Shown piece after piece: positions 53,602-62,813 of a stretch of 64,000 nucleotides of DNA. The stretch comes from JAGXQV01 sp964451375 (GTDB taxonomy: Bacteria > Pseudomonadota > Gammaproteobacteria > Burkholderiales > Sulfuricellaceae). The translations under genes and the position numbers were made by a program. The DNA lies in contig CAYVIN010000006.1 of assembly GCA_964451375.1 (NCBI GenBank), forward strand, positions 1 to 64,000. The letters are read 5' to 3'. The notes beneath the pieces were generated by a model. That model saw only the letters and a list, made by a program, of their open reading frames with translations. It ran no database searches and was not told where the DNA came from. Position 1 is the first letter of the stretch; each line of letters starts with the position of its first letter.

Positions 53602-53901
53602 ATGCTGCATATCGTGAACAAATCGCCTCTGGAAAAAAACACGCTGGAAAGCTGTTTGGGTCATGCCAAGGCGGGTAGCACCATTTTGTTGATCGAAGAC
53701 GGGGTTTATGCGGTTACCAAGGGAACCACGTTTGAGACGGCAGTAAAGAAAGCCATGGAAACCTGCACCGTGTGCGCCTTGTGGCCCGATCTGGAAGCCC
53801 GTGGCATGCAAGATACGGTGATCGATGGCGTCAAGCAGGTAGATTACAGCGGTTTCGTGGATCTGGTCGCGGAAAACAACACCGTCCAGTCTTGGTTGTA
53901 A
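53602..53901 (+). CDS. dsrH: Sulfur relay protein DsrH
   Basis: 99 residues, TusB-like third subunit of DsrEFH. A cysteine at position 18 (NTLESCLGHA) matches the conserved one; two more occur in CTVCALWPDLEARG. IEDGVYAVTKG is the family landmark. GGGGACG precedes the ATG, 13 bp after dsrF. Confidence 0.94.
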   Translation: MLHIVNKSPLEKNTLESCLGHAKAGSTILLIEDGVYAVTKGTTFETAVKKAMETCTVCALWPDLEARGMQDTVIDGVKQVDYSGFVDLVAENNTVQSWL

Positions 53902-53936
53902 TCCATATATTTTGATTTTTATCTAAGGAGAGAAAC

Positions 53937-54269
53937 ATGGGCTTTGAAATCAACGGCAAGACCTACGAAACCGACGAAGAAGGCTACCTGGTCAATCTGG
54001 CCGAGTGGGACGAAGAAGCAGCCAAGTACCTGGCCAAGGAAGAAAAGGTCGAAATGACCGAAAACCATTGGGAAGTCGTGAATTTCCTGCGTGAATACTA
54101 CAACGACTACCAGATCGCTCCTGCGGTTCGTGTGTTGACCAAGGCAATCGGCAAGAAGCTCGGGCCGGAAAAAGGTAACAGCAAGTACCTCTACGAACTG
54201 TTCCCGTATGGCCCGGCCAAGCAGGCGTGCAAAATCGCCGGCCTGCCCAAGCCGACCGGCTGTATCTAA
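53937..54269 (+). CDS. dsrC: Sulfur carrier protein DsrC
   Basis: 110 residues. DsrC carries the sulfur atom as a trisulfide between its two C-terminal cysteines, here Cys98 and Cys109 in ACKIAGLPKPTGCI. The penultimate cysteine and the 11-residue spacing are exact. ENHWEVVNFLREYYNDYQIAPAVRVLTKAIG is the conserved helix-turn-helix-like part. AAGGAGAG stands before the ATG. A stable hairpin follows the gene (54293-54313), consistent with dsrC being made in excess over dsrMKJOP. Confidence 0.97.
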   Translation: MGFEINGKTYETDEEGYLVNLAEWDEEAAKYLAKEEKVEMTENHWEVVNFLREYYNDYQIAPAVRVLTKAIGKKLGPEKGNSKYLYELFPYGPAKQACKIAGLPKPTGCI

Positions 54270-54292
54270 GCAAAGCCGAGCAGTAGAAGGAC

Positions 54293-54313
54293 GGCGGCGC
54301 GTAGCGCGCCGCC
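54293..54313 (+). other. Stable hairpin between dsrC and dsrM
   Basis: Perfect 9-bp all-GC stem GGCGGCGCG/CGCGCCGCC with a 3-nt loop, 24 bp after the dsrC stop and without a T-run. Better read as an mRNA-stabilising or processing structure than as a terminator. Confidence 0.7.
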
Positions 54314-54413
54314 ACACGAAATGACGTAAGGGAGGCGGCTGATACCGTCTCCGCTTCGTCGCGAATTCATGGGCGGACGACTGTTTCGTCCGCAACAAAC
54401 CGGGGGAAGTTTC

Positions 54414-55166
54414 ATGTCGTTCTTGACCGTGCTGTACGCTTGCCTGTTTTACGCAGCGACCGCCATTCTGGTGGGCGGCTTGGCGTACAAGATACGCGAT
54501 TACTTTAACACTCCCGCGCCGCTCAAAATCCCGACTACTCCTGCGCCGGTTTCGACTGGCGGCGTGGTGTTTCGCATGGCGCGTGAAGTTGCCCTATTTG
54601 AAAGCCTGTTTAAGTCCAATAAATGGATCTGGACGTTTGGCTATATGTTTCATATCGCATTGGCGCTTGTATTGATGCGCCACCTGCGTTATTTCAGCGA
54701 TCCGGTGTGGTTCTGGGTCAACTGGATTCAGCCTTTCGGCACTTATGCCGGGTTTGCCATGGTGGCCGGCTTGGGTGGTTTGTGGGCGCGCCGCTTTCTG
54801 GTTGACCGGGTGCGTTACATCTCCACGCCGTCTGATCACTTGATGTTGTTGTTGCTCATTTTGATCGGTACTAGCGGCTTGGGAATGCGCTTCGTTAGCC
54901 ATACCGACATCGTGGCGGTGAAGGAATTTTTCCGTGGTTTGATGACCTTCAGCTGGCAACCGTTGCCGACTGATCCGGCATTGTTGGTTCATCTGGCTCT
55001 GGTCGCGATACTGATGATCGTATTCCCGGTAAGCAAACTGCTTCATGCGCCGGGGATTTTCTTCAGTCCCACCCGCAACCAGAAGGACAACCCCCGCGAA
55101 GCCCGCCATTTGGCGCCTTGGGCGGCGGCGAGATTTGAGGCGAATTCGGCTGCGAAGTCTGAATAA
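54414..55166 (+). CDS. dsrM: DsrM, membrane cytochrome b subunit of DsrMKJOP
   Basis: 250 residues from the ATG at 54414 (GGGGGAAG upstream). About five membrane segments. NarI-like histidines for two b haems are available (FGYMFHIALALVLMRHLRYF and LLVHLALVAILM...KLLHAPG). It would exchange electrons with the quinone pool and pass them to DsrK. The C-terminus is soluble and basic. Confidence 0.93.
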   Translation: MSFLTVLYACLFYAATAILVGGLAYKIRDYFNTPAPLKIPTTPAPVSTGGVVFRMAREVALFESLFKSNKWIWTFGYMFHIALALVLMRHLRYFSDPVWFWVNWIQPFGTYAGFAMVAGLGGLWARRFLVDRVRYISTPSDHLMLLLLILIGTSGLGMRFVSHTDIVAVKEFFRGLMTFSWQPLPTDPALLVHLALVAILMIVFPVSKLLHAPGIFFSPTRNQKDNPREARHLAPWAAARFEANSAAKSE

Positions 55167-55214
55167 CATAGAAACAGGCAGACGGCAACTCAACGAAAGC
55201 TAGCAGGAGGAATA

Positions 55215-56795
55215 GTGGCTGCTCCACAATTTGAAGTCCCCAAACTGACGGGGTACCCGGAAACACCGGCAGTGACCGAAGGCGCAAGTGCGCACGTCAA
55301 GTCATTTCCTGCCTCAGCGCCGATACAAGAGCAGATCGGTTACCCTGGTCAACTGGTGGAAAACTGGCAGGAAAAAGCCATCGAAAAGATGGGCGACCTG
55401 CTGACCCGCTACCGCTCGCTCAAGGTGTTCATGGACGCCTGTGTGCATTGCGGCGCGTGTACCGACAAGTGCCATTATTTCCTCGGCACCGGCGATCCCC
55501 GCAACATGCCGGTGGGCCGTCAGGAATTGATGCGTAGCGTGTATCGCCGTTATTTCACCTTGCCCGGCAAATTGTTTCCCAAACTGGTTGGGGCGCAAGA
55601 CCTGACCAAGGAACTGCTGGATCAATGGTACAGCTATTACTACCAGTGTTCCGAGTGCCGTCGTTGTTCGGTGTTCTGTCCCTACGGCATTGATACCGCC
55701 GAAGTGACCATGGCGGGTCGGGAAATTCTTGACTCCGTGGGTTACGGTCAGAAATACACCAACGAGATCATGGGCAAGCTGCACCGCATCGGTAACAACC
55801 TTGGCCTGCCCGGCCCGGCGCTGGAAGACACCTTGTCCGGCCTGGAAGAGGATATTTTCGACGACATCGGCGTGGCGGTTAAGCTCCCGATTGACGTTGA
55901 GGGCGCGGAAGTGCTGCTGGTCACGCCGTCCGCCGACTTTTTCTCTGAGCCGCATGTCGAATCGCTGATTGGTTACGCCAAGGTGTTTCACGGCGCCGGG
56001 ACGAGCTGGACGCTCAGTTCGGTCGCCTCGGAAGCTGGCAACTTCGGGATGTTTATCGGCAGCTACGAAAACATGCGCCGCGCCGCCTTGCGTATTCGCC
56101 AGGCCGCCCTGGAATTGGGCGTCAAACGTATTGTGGTTGGTGAGTGCGGACACGCCTGGCGTGTCGCCTACAGTTTCTGGAATACCCTGACTGGGGTTGG
56201 CGCAGGTGCGGACGATCCGTTTGCCATCGAACTGCAAAAACAGCTTGATCACAACTACCCGCAGCCGCAGCACATTTGTGAATTCACTTACGACCTGATC
56301 CGGCAAGGCAAGCTCAAATTCGACAAGAGCGCCAACGATCATCGCACCGTAACTTTTCATGATTCCTGCAACGTCGCGCGCGGTTCACGGATGGGCAATA
56401 TTGCCGGTGGGCAATTTGCCATCCCCCGCGAAGTCATCAAGGCGGTTTGCAATAATTTCCACGATATGGCCGAGGAAACCATCGGCGAGGCCACTTTCTG
56501 TTGTGGCGGCGGCGGCGGATTGCTGACCGACGACCTGATGGAAATCCGGGTAAAGGGCGCTCTGCCACGTATGGAAGCGCTCAATAACGTAGTTCAGGAA
56601 CACAAGGTCAACTTCCTGGCGCTGATTTGTGCGATTTGCAAGGCGCAATTCACCAAGGTCGTGCCGTACTACGGGTTCAATATGAGTATGGTGGGCGGTG
56701 TCCACCAACTGGTTGCTACAGCCATTGTGCTGGAACCCAGCGAATCCGATGAAGATGGCGAAGACGCAGAAAACGCAGAAAAAGACGACGAATAG
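55215..56795 (+). CDS. dsrK: DsrK, heterodisulfide reductase-like Fe-S subunit
   Basis: 526 residues, GTG start with AGGAGG upstream. Two [4Fe-4S] motifs (CVHCGACTDKCHYF, CSECRRCSVFCPYG) and the HdrD-type CCG domains, with EATFCCGGGGGLL and HDSCNVARGSR. The special catalytic cluster in the CCG region would act on the DsrC disulfide or trisulfide. It is cytoplasmic, bound to DsrM. The tail is acidic (SDEDGEDAENAEKDDE). Confidence 0.95.
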   Translation: MAAPQFEVPKLTGYPETPAVTEGASAHVKSFPASAPIQEQIGYPGQLVENWQEKAIEKMGDLLTRYRSLKVFMDACVHCGACTDKCHYFLGTGDPRNMPVGRQELMRSVYRRYFTLPGKLFPKLVGAQDLTKELLDQWYSYYYQCSECRRCSVFCPYGIDTAEVTMAGREILDSVGYGQKYTNEIMGKLHRIGNNLGLPGPALEDTLSGLEEDIFDDIGVAVKLPIDVEGAEVLLVTPSADFFSEPHVESLIGYAKVFHGAGTSWTLSSVASEAGNFGMFIGSYENMRRAALRIRQAALELGVKRIVVGECGHAWRVAYSFWNTLTGVGAGADDPFAIELQKQLDHNYPQPQHICEFTYDLIRQGKLKFDKSANDHRTVTFHDSCNVARGSRMGNIAGGQFAIPREVIKAVCNNFHDMAEETIGEATFCCGGGGGLLTDDLMEIRVKGALPRMEALNNVVQEHKVNFLALICAICKAQFTKVVPYYGFNMSMVGGVHQLVATAIVLEPSESDEDGEDAENAEKDDE

Positions 56796-56871
56796 TCTGG
56801 TATTACGAAACTGGTAGGTTGGGCAAGCCTGGCGCCCCCAACGGCAACGCTGATTATTAAGGAGAGAAGCA

Positions 56872-58869
56872 ATGTCCGTATCCCCCGACAACACGAACCA
56901 AAATTTCACCTTCCGTCGTTACAAGGAAGGCAAAAACGAGTGGCGCACCTGGCAGGACAAGATTTTCGACGCCGGCTGGTCGCACAAGTGCCCCGAATAC
57001 GTTCTGTCCACGCCGCCCTGCCAAGGCAGTTGCCCGGCCGGTGAAGACATTCGCGGTTATCTGAATATTGTACGCGGTATGGAAAAGCCCACCGTGGCAG
57101 GTATGCCCTGGCAGGAATACGCCTGGCGTCGTCTGACCGAAGCCAATCCGTTCCCCTCGGTGATGGGGCGCGTTTGCCCGGCCCCGTGTGAATCCGGTTG
57201 CAACCGTAACGAACTGGAAGACCACGTCGGTATCAACTCGGTGGAACACTTCCTCGGCGAATACGCCATCCAGAACAATCTGAAATTGACGTTGCCCGAA
57301 GGTGTCCAGCCTTCCGGCAAAAAAGTTGCGATCATCGGCGGTGGCCCCGCCGGCCTGTCGTGCGCTTATCAACTGCGCAAAAAGGGCCATGCCGTTACCG
57401 TGTTTGATGAACATGAGTTCCTCGGCGGGATGATGCGTTATGGTATTCCCGGCTTCCGTACCCCGCGTGACGTGCTCGACACCGAAATCCAGCGCATTAT
57501 CGACCTCGGCGTCGAAGTGAAGCTGAAAGTGCATATCGGCAAGGACATCACCTTTGAGCAAATCCAGAAGGATTTCGACGCCGTATTCCTCGGCATGGGC
57601 GCCCAGGCTGGCAAGCCGTTGCCGATTGACGGGTTCGACGCCCCTAACTGCGTGACCGCCATGGGCTTCCTGCGCGCCTTCAACGAAGGCCGTCTGAAGT
57701 ATGTTGGCAAGCGCGTGGTGGTTATCGGCGGTGGCGACACCTCCATCGACGTGGCAACTGTCGCCCGCCGTCTCGGGCATATCAAGGCTGCCAAGCCGAC
57801 CGATCGCCCTGAACACATCATTGCCGGTCAGGTTGCTCATGACGTGGCCGAAGCTTCCGCCAAGGAAGGCGCTGAAGTAGTGCTGTGTTCCCGCGCTGCG
57901 GTCGAGAAGATGAATGCGAACAAGCATGAGATCGAGGAAGCCCTGGCGGAAGGTATCGAAATCCGTGGCGGCATCACGCCGGTTGGTGTTGTGAAAAACG
58001 CCGACGGCCACGCGATTGCGCTGCGCGTCGCCAAGCTTGACGAAAAGAACCAACCCATCGCGGGTAGCGAAGTTGAGATCGAAGCCGACCTGATCGTTTC
58101 GGCGATTGGTCAGGGCGTTGATTTCACCGGTCTGGAGCAGTTCAACAACGGCAAGGGACTGGTGAGCGCCGACAAGAACTACCAGGTGCCCAAGACCCCC
58201 GGCGTATTTGTTGGCGGCGACGTGATTCGTCCGCACCTGCTGACCACCGCTGTCGGTCATGGCGCGATAGCGGCTGATGGTATCGACCGTTTCCTCAAGA
58301 ATGAAGACCTCGGCAAACGCCCCAAGGTGGATGTGCATCATTGGGATTTGATGCGCAAACAAATCGAAGTGGGCAAGGCTCCCGAAGCCTTCCACACCCT
58401 CACCAAGGAAGAAGTTCTGAAGGCCGAAGGCTCCGCCAAAGACATCGACTTGGGCTTGCGTGGTTCGGATACGGCCAAGTTTGCCGTACACAACTTTGAA
58501 AATCGTTCCGAGAAATACGTGATTCCCCACGAAGAACTGTTCCTCGGCCACTTCACTTTCAATCCCCGTAACGTGCGCAGCTTTACGATGCTCAATGCCG
58601 AACAGGTTCTGGGCCATTTTGAAGAGCGCCTGGAAGCGTTGGATGAAAAGAAGGCGGTGGCGGAAGCCAAGCGTTGCATGAGCTGCGGCTTGTGTTTCGA
58701 ATGCGACAACTGCGTGGTGTATTGCCCGCAGACCGCCGTCAAGAAGACCCCCAAGGCGCAGGCGAGCACTGGTCGTTACGTGTTTACCGACTACTCGCGC
58801 TGCATCGGCTGCCACATTTGCGCCGACGTATGCCCGACGGGTTATATCAAGATGGGTTTGGGCGAGTAA
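56872..58869 (+). CDS. dsrL: DsrL, NAD(P)H:acceptor oxidoreductase
   Basis: 665 residues. Iron-sulfur flavoprotein related to glutamate synthase beta subunit. N-terminal cysteines (CPEY...PPCQGSCPAGEDIRGYL, CPAPCESGCNR), FAD site IIGGGPAGLSCAYQL, NAD(P) site VIGGGDTSIDVATVARR, then a linker and a C-terminal ferredoxin domain CMSCGLCFECDNCVVYCP plus CIGCHICADVCPTG. It takes electrons from sulfur oxidation at DsrAB to NAD(P)+. DsrL between dsrK and dsrJ marks the sulfur-oxidising type of operon. Confidence 0.96.
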   Translation: MSVSPDNTNQNFTFRRYKEGKNEWRTWQDKIFDAGWSHKCPEYVLSTPPCQGSCPAGEDIRGYLNIVRGMEKPTVAGMPWQEYAWRRLTEANPFPSVMGRVCPAPCESGCNRNELEDHVGINSVEHFLGEYAIQNNLKLTLPEGVQPSGKKVAIIGGGPAGLSCAYQLRKKGHAVTVFDEHEFLGGMMRYGIPGFRTPRDVLDTEIQRIIDLGVEVKLKVHIGKDITFEQIQKDFDAVFLGMGAQAGKPLPIDGFDAPNCVTAMGFLRAFNEGRLKYVGKRVVVIGGGDTSIDVATVARRLGHIKAAKPTDRPEHIIAGQVAHDVAEASAKEGAEVVLCSRAAVEKMNANKHEIEEALAEGIEIRGGITPVGVVKNADGHAIALRVAKLDEKNQPIAGSEVEIEADLIVSAIGQGVDFTGLEQFNNGKGLVSADKNYQVPKTPGVFVGGDVIRPHLLTTAVGHGAIAADGIDRFLKNEDLGKRPKVDVHHWDLMRKQIEVGKAPEAFHTLTKEEVLKAEGSAKDIDLGLRGSDTAKFAVHNFENRSEKYVIPHEELFLGHFTFNPRNVRSFTMLNAEQVLGHFEERLEALDEKKAVAEAKRCMSCGLCFECDNCVVYCPQTAVKKTPKAQASTGRYVFTDYSRCIGCHICADVCPTGYIKMGLGE

Positions 58870-58875
58870 ACCACG

Positions 58876-59337
58876 ATGACCACGACCTGGCAAACTGCGC
58901 TGAAATGGCTGGGGGCCGCTTTTGCGGCGGCCTTGCTGGTCGGAGCGTCGATTGGCGGCGCCGGCGCACACGAGGGCAAACACAAAATTGACGCCAAAGG
59001 CGACAAGTGTGTGCGGGAAACCGATTTCATGCGGCGTAATCACATGGAGTTGCTCAAGCATCAACGTGACGACACCATGCGCAAGGGGATACGCACCACC
59101 CAGAACAGTCTTAAAGGGTGTATCGATTGCCATGCCAGCCCGGTGAACAACAGCGTGATCGGCACCAACGACAACTTCTGCCAGGGCTGCCACACCAAGG
59201 TGGCCGTCAAACTGGACTGTTTCGAGTGCCATTCCAGCAAGCCCAGGGCGGCGACCGCCGCCGCTCCGCAAGCCGCCGCGCAAGCGGGTATGACGGGGCA
59301 AGAGAAGCTGGCTAACAGTGGTGAGGGAAGCAAATGA
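58876..59337 (+). CDS. dsrJ: DsrJ, triheme cytochrome c
   Basis: 153 residues. Uncleaved-type N-terminal signal anchor (LKWLGAAFAAALLVGASIGGAGA). Three haem c motifs: CIDCH, CQGCH and CFECH. A lone cysteine (Cys44, GDKCVRETDF) matches the unusual His/Cys haem ligand described for DsrJ. Periplasmic. The Ala-rich C-terminus is low complexity. Its stop overlaps the dsrO start by 4 bp. Confidence 0.94.
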   Translation: MTTTWQTALKWLGAAFAAALLVGASIGGAGAHEGKHKIDAKGDKCVRETDFMRRNHMELLKHQRDDTMRKGIRTTQNSLKGCIDCHASPVNNSVIGTNDNFCQGCHTKVAVKLDCFECHSSKPRAATAAAPQAAAQAGMTGQEKLANSGEGSK

Positions 59338-60071
59338 GCGACGTGGATAAAAACCGCAGACAAATGATTGGTGTCGGCGTGGCAGCCGCAGCCGGATTGG
59401 CGATTGCCCCCGGCGTGACGCTGCTTGATCTTGCCCATGGCCGTCCCGCCGATCAGGCTGCCGACAGCAGCAAACGCTGGGGGCTACTGGTCGATACGAC
59501 CAAATGCACCAGCGGTTGCACCGATTGCGTGAGCGCCTGCCATAAGGAAAACGGCATCAACTCCACCGGACATCCGGAAACCGACGCGCAGTGGATACGC
59601 AAGATTGAATTGACCGAAATTCGCAGCGGACGTAGCCATTCCCTGCCCATGATGTGTCAGCACTGTGCGACGCCGCCGTGTGTGGATGTGTGCCCGACCG
59701 GCGCATCTTTTAAACGTCCCGATGGCATCGTGTTGGTGGATCGTCATATCTGTATCGGTTGTCGTTATTGCATGATGGCATGTCCGTACAAGGCGCGTTC
59801 CTTCGTACACGAAGAGCACACCGACCAGAACCCGGATGTGCCGCGTGGCAAAGGCTGCGTCGAAGGCTGCACGATGTGTGTGCATCGTATCGACAAGGAT
59901 CAGATGCCGGCCTGCGTGGAAGCCTGCAAGGCAGCGGGACACGAAGCGATTCTGTTCGGCGATCTCAACGATCCCGAAAGCGAAATATCCAAGCGCATCG
60001 CGACTCTTGCCACCAAGCAGGTGCGCGCCGACCTCAACCTGAACACCGGTGTCCGTTACCAGGGGATTTGA
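59334..60071 (+). CDS. dsrO: DsrO, periplasmic ferredoxin-like subunit
   Basis: 245 residues. Twin-arginine signal (NRRQMIGVGVAAAAGLA). Four [4Fe-4S] cysteine sets: CTSGCTDCVSAC, CQHCATPPCVDVCP, CIGCRYCMMACPYKA and CVEGCTMCVHR...CVEAC. It relays electrons between DsrP and DsrJ on the periplasmic face. Confidence 0.95.
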   Translation: MSDVDKNRRQMIGVGVAAAAGLAIAPGVTLLDLAHGRPADQAADSSKRWGLLVDTTKCTSGCTDCVSACHKENGINSTGHPETDAQWIRKIELTEIRSGRSHSLPMMCQHCATPPCVDVCPTGASFKRPDGIVLVDRHICIGCRYCMMACPYKARSFVHEEHTDQNPDVPRGKGCVEGCTMCVHRIDKDQMPACVEACKAAGHEAILFGDLNDPESEISKRIATLATKQVRADLNLNTGVRYQGI

Positions 60072-60076
60072 GCGCC

Positions 60077-61285
60077 ATGAACTACGAAAACTTCCGACGT
60101 ATTGAAGAACGCGCGTTTTACACGCTGATAGGCGTACTCGGCCTGATCGTCCTGGCTGGAGCAGGCGCTTGGCACTATATGGAAGAACACGGACACATCG
60201 TGACCGGCATGAGCAACCAGATTGTATGGGGCCTGCCGCACGTGTTCGCAATTTTTCTGATCGTCGCCGCCTCCGGGGTGCTTAACGTTGCCTCGATTGG
60301 ATCGGTGTTTGGCAAAACCGTGTACAAGGCGCGCGCGCCGTTGTCCGGCTTGTTGGCGTTGTCCATGCTGGGCGGCGGGTTGGCTGTGTTGATGCTTGAT
60401 CTGGGCCGTTCCGACCGCTTGATCATTGCGATGACGCACTTCAATCCCACCTCAATTTTTGCGTGGAATGTGGTGTTGTACTCGGGTTTCTTCGGCATCG
60501 TCGCCACCTATTTGTGGACGATGATGGATCGCAAGATGCACGATTACTCGAAGTTTGCCGGATTTGGCGCATTCATCTGGCGTTTGATCCTTACCACCGG
60601 CACCGGCTCGATCTTCGGTTTCCTGGTGGCGCGTGAAGCTTATGGCACCGCGTTACTGGCACCGATGTTCGTGATTATGTCGTTTGCCTGGGGCTTGGCG
60701 GTATTCATCGTCGTGCAATCGGTCATGTATCGCTGGAACGGCATCAAGCTCGACCCCGCCATCATGCGCCGTATGAAGAACCTGCTCGGCGTGTTCGTTT
60801 CGGCGGTGTTGTACTTCACCATCGTTTACCATCTGACCAATCTGTATTTCGCCAAACAGGTCGCTTTCGAGCGTTTCATCCTGGTTGACGGCGGGATATA
60901 CACAACCCTGTTCTGGTTCGGTCAGATCGTCATCGGTACGCTGATCCCGCTGGGTATCCTGTTCCATTCCGAGCTTAGCGAGCGGTGCGGCGCGGTGTTC
61001 CTGTCGGCGATCCTGATTGTGGTTGGGGCATTCTGCCATCTTTATGTATTGATCATCGGTGGACAAGCCTTCCCGCTTGACTTGTTCCCCGGCATGGCGG
61101 AAAGCAGCAGCTTCTTCGACGGTCGCGCGGTGCATCCGTACACCCCAAGTGTGCCGGAATTCCTGTTGGGATTGGGTGGCATGGGGGTGGCGTTCCTGCT
61201 GGTAACGGTTGCGGTGCGGGTGCTCAAGTTCCTGCCGCAGGACGATTTCCGCCACCTGGCGAAATCCGAAAATATCACCGATTAG
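60077..61285 (+). CDS. dsrP: DsrP, NrfD-like membrane subunit
   Basis: 402 residues from the ATG at 60077; the same frame extends upstream inside dsrO but as shadow. About ten membrane helices, NrfD/HybB family (WGLPHVFAIFLIVAASGVLNVASIG, LLDLGRSDR-like loop, HFNPTSIFAWNVVLYSG). It is expected to exchange electrons with quinones and hold DsrO. A hairpin follows 9 bp after its stop. Confidence 0.94.
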   Translation: MNYENFRRIEERAFYTLIGVLGLIVLAGAGAWHYMEEHGHIVTGMSNQIVWGLPHVFAIFLIVAASGVLNVASIGSVFGKTVYKARAPLSGLLALSMLGGGLAVLMLDLGRSDRLIIAMTHFNPTSIFAWNVVLYSGFFGIVATYLWTMMDRKMHDYSKFAGFGAFIWRLILTTGTGSIFGFLVAREAYGTALLAPMFVIMSFAWGLAVFIVVQSVMYRWNGIKLDPAIMRRMKNLLGVFVSAVLYFTIVYHLTNLYFAKQVAFERFILVDGGIYTTLFWFGQIVIGTLIPLGILFHSELSERCGAVFLSAILIVVGAFCHLYVLIIGGQAFPLDLFPGMAESSSFFDGRAVHPYTPSVPEFLLGLGGMGVAFLLVTVAVRVLKFLPQDDFRHLAKSENITD

Positions 61286-61294
61286 TCCTTGCTC

Positions 61295-61321
61295 AACCGC
61301 CCCATCTCCAGTGGGGCGGTT
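61295..61321 (+). other. Hairpin between dsrP and dsrN covering the dsrN ribosome-binding region
   Basis: 9-bp stem AACCGCCCC (61295-61303)/GGGGCGGTT (61313-61321), 9-nt loop, followed by TCTTTC and the ATG at 61328. The G-run that could serve as ribosome-binding site is the 3' arm. The T-run is interrupted, so termination would be weak. Confidence 0.65.
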
Positions 61322-61327
61322 TCTTTC

Positions 61328-62734
61328 ATGCCCTTATCTCCTCCGCGCGTTCTGATATCCGCCGCGCATAAATCCTCCGGGAAAACCACCGTCAGCATCG
61401 GGTTATGCGCCGCGTTGCGCGAACGCGGCGTTAATGTGCAACCTTTCAAAAAAGGCCCCGATTATATCGATCCGATGTGGCTGGGAACCGCCAGTGGGCG
61501 TCCGTGCCGAAACCTCGACTTTTACCTGATGAACCCGGACGAAATCGGTGCAACCTTTCAACGGCATTCATCGGGTAGCGATTTCAGCCTGATCGAGGGC
61601 AACAAGGGGTTGTATGACGGTCTCAATCTCGACGGCAGCAACAGCAATGCGGCTTTGGCTACGCTATTAAATGCGCCGGTGGTGCTGGTCATCGATGCGC
61701 GCGGCATGACGCGCGGAATCGCCCCGTTGATCTTGGGATATCAGGCATTTGACCCGAACATCCGCATCGCCGGCGTGATCCTCAACAAACTGGGTGGAGC
61801 GCGCCATGAAAGTAAATTACGCGCAGTGATCGAGCATTACACCGACGTGCCGGTGATTGGCGCGGTGCATAACGATCCCCGTCTGGAAATCGTGGAGCGC
61901 CACCTGGGTTTGATACCCAGCAACGAGGCCGACGCCGCCCAGCGACGCACCGCCGAAATCGGCGCAGTGGTCGGCGCGCAGGTCGAGATGGCGCGTCTGG
62001 TGGAAATCGCCGATGCCGCCGGGGTTATGCCCGAATTTAATTTTCCTGCGCGGGAAACCAATTGTGACGCCAAGCTGCCCAAACTCAGGATTGGTCTGGT
62101 AAAGGATCAGGCGTTTGGATTTTATTACGCAGATGACCTCGATGCGCTGGAGGCGGCTGGCGGAGAGTTGGTGATGATAGATTCCCTGCATGATCGTCAT
62201 CTTCCCGCGTTGGACGGTCTGTTCATCGGCGGCGGCTTTCCCGAGTTGCTGATGGATGAGTTGGAGGCCAACGACGGGCTTCGCGATGAAATACGTAGCG
62301 CCATTGAAGGCGGGCTGCCGACCTACGCAGAGTGCGGCGGGCTGATGTATCTGGCGCGCACCCTGAGCTGGCAAGGCAAGACCCGCAAGATGGTCGGGGT
62401 CATCCCCGGTGATGTCGTGATGCACCCCAAACCGGTGGGGCGCGGCTACGTGCGCCTCAAGGAAACCGCCGCCCATCCCTGGCCGGCGGTTGCCGGTGAG
62501 GCCCCCGGCGCGGAGCGTCCTGCCCATGAGTTTCATTATTCCAGCCTCGACAACCTGCCGCCCGGCCTGGACTATGCGTATGAGGTGAAACGCGGCATGG
62601 GAATCGACGGCCAACGCGATGGCTTGGTGATAAATAACCTGCTCGCTTCGTACACCCACTTTCGCAGTTTACACGGCTATAACTGGGCGCGACGTTTCAT
62701 CACGTTCGTGCGGCGCATCAAACAAACAGCCTGA
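61328..62734 (+). CDS. dsrN: DsrN, sirohaem amidase (cobyrinic acid a,c-diamide synthase family)
   Basis: 468 residues from the ATG at 61328. N-terminal ATPase: ISAAHKSSGKTTVSIGLCAAL (P-loop), KKGPDYIDPMW, EGNKGLYDG. C-terminal class I-like glutamine amidotransferase: FIGGGFPELLM, TYAECGGLMYLA (catalytic Cys) and HEFHYSS. In the Dsr pathway it converts sirohaem to sirohaem amide for DsrAB. Confidence 0.94.
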   Translation: MPLSPPRVLISAAHKSSGKTTVSIGLCAALRERGVNVQPFKKGPDYIDPMWLGTASGRPCRNLDFYLMNPDEIGATFQRHSSGSDFSLIEGNKGLYDGLNLDGSNSNAALATLLNAPVVLVIDARGMTRGIAPLILGYQAFDPNIRIAGVILNKLGGARHESKLRAVIEHYTDVPVIGAVHNDPRLEIVERHLGLIPSNEADAAQRRTAEIGAVVGAQVEMARLVEIADAAGVMPEFNFPARETNCDAKLPKLRIGLVKDQAFGFYYADDLDALEAAGGELVMIDSLHDRHLPALDGLFIGGGFPELLMDELEANDGLRDEIRSAIEGGLPTYAECGGLMYLARTLSWQGKTRKMVGVIPGDVVMHPKPVGRGYVRLKETAAHPWPAVAGEAPGAERPAHEFHYSSLDNLPPGLDYAYEVKRGMGIDGQRDGLVINNLLASYTHFRSLHGYNWARRFITFVRRIKQTA

Positions 62735-62813
62735 GACGCTGCGTCCTGACTGTCCGGCAACCTCCGTCGGGCCACTCTTCCAAACAAACCACTATCCTGA
62801 AAGGAGCTTCAAA

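Noticed and set aside
61289..61327. Earlier start of dsrN inside the hairpin
   Set aside because: It would encode a poorly conserved leader before MPLSPPRVLISA; the ATG at 61328 places the P-loop at the expected distance.
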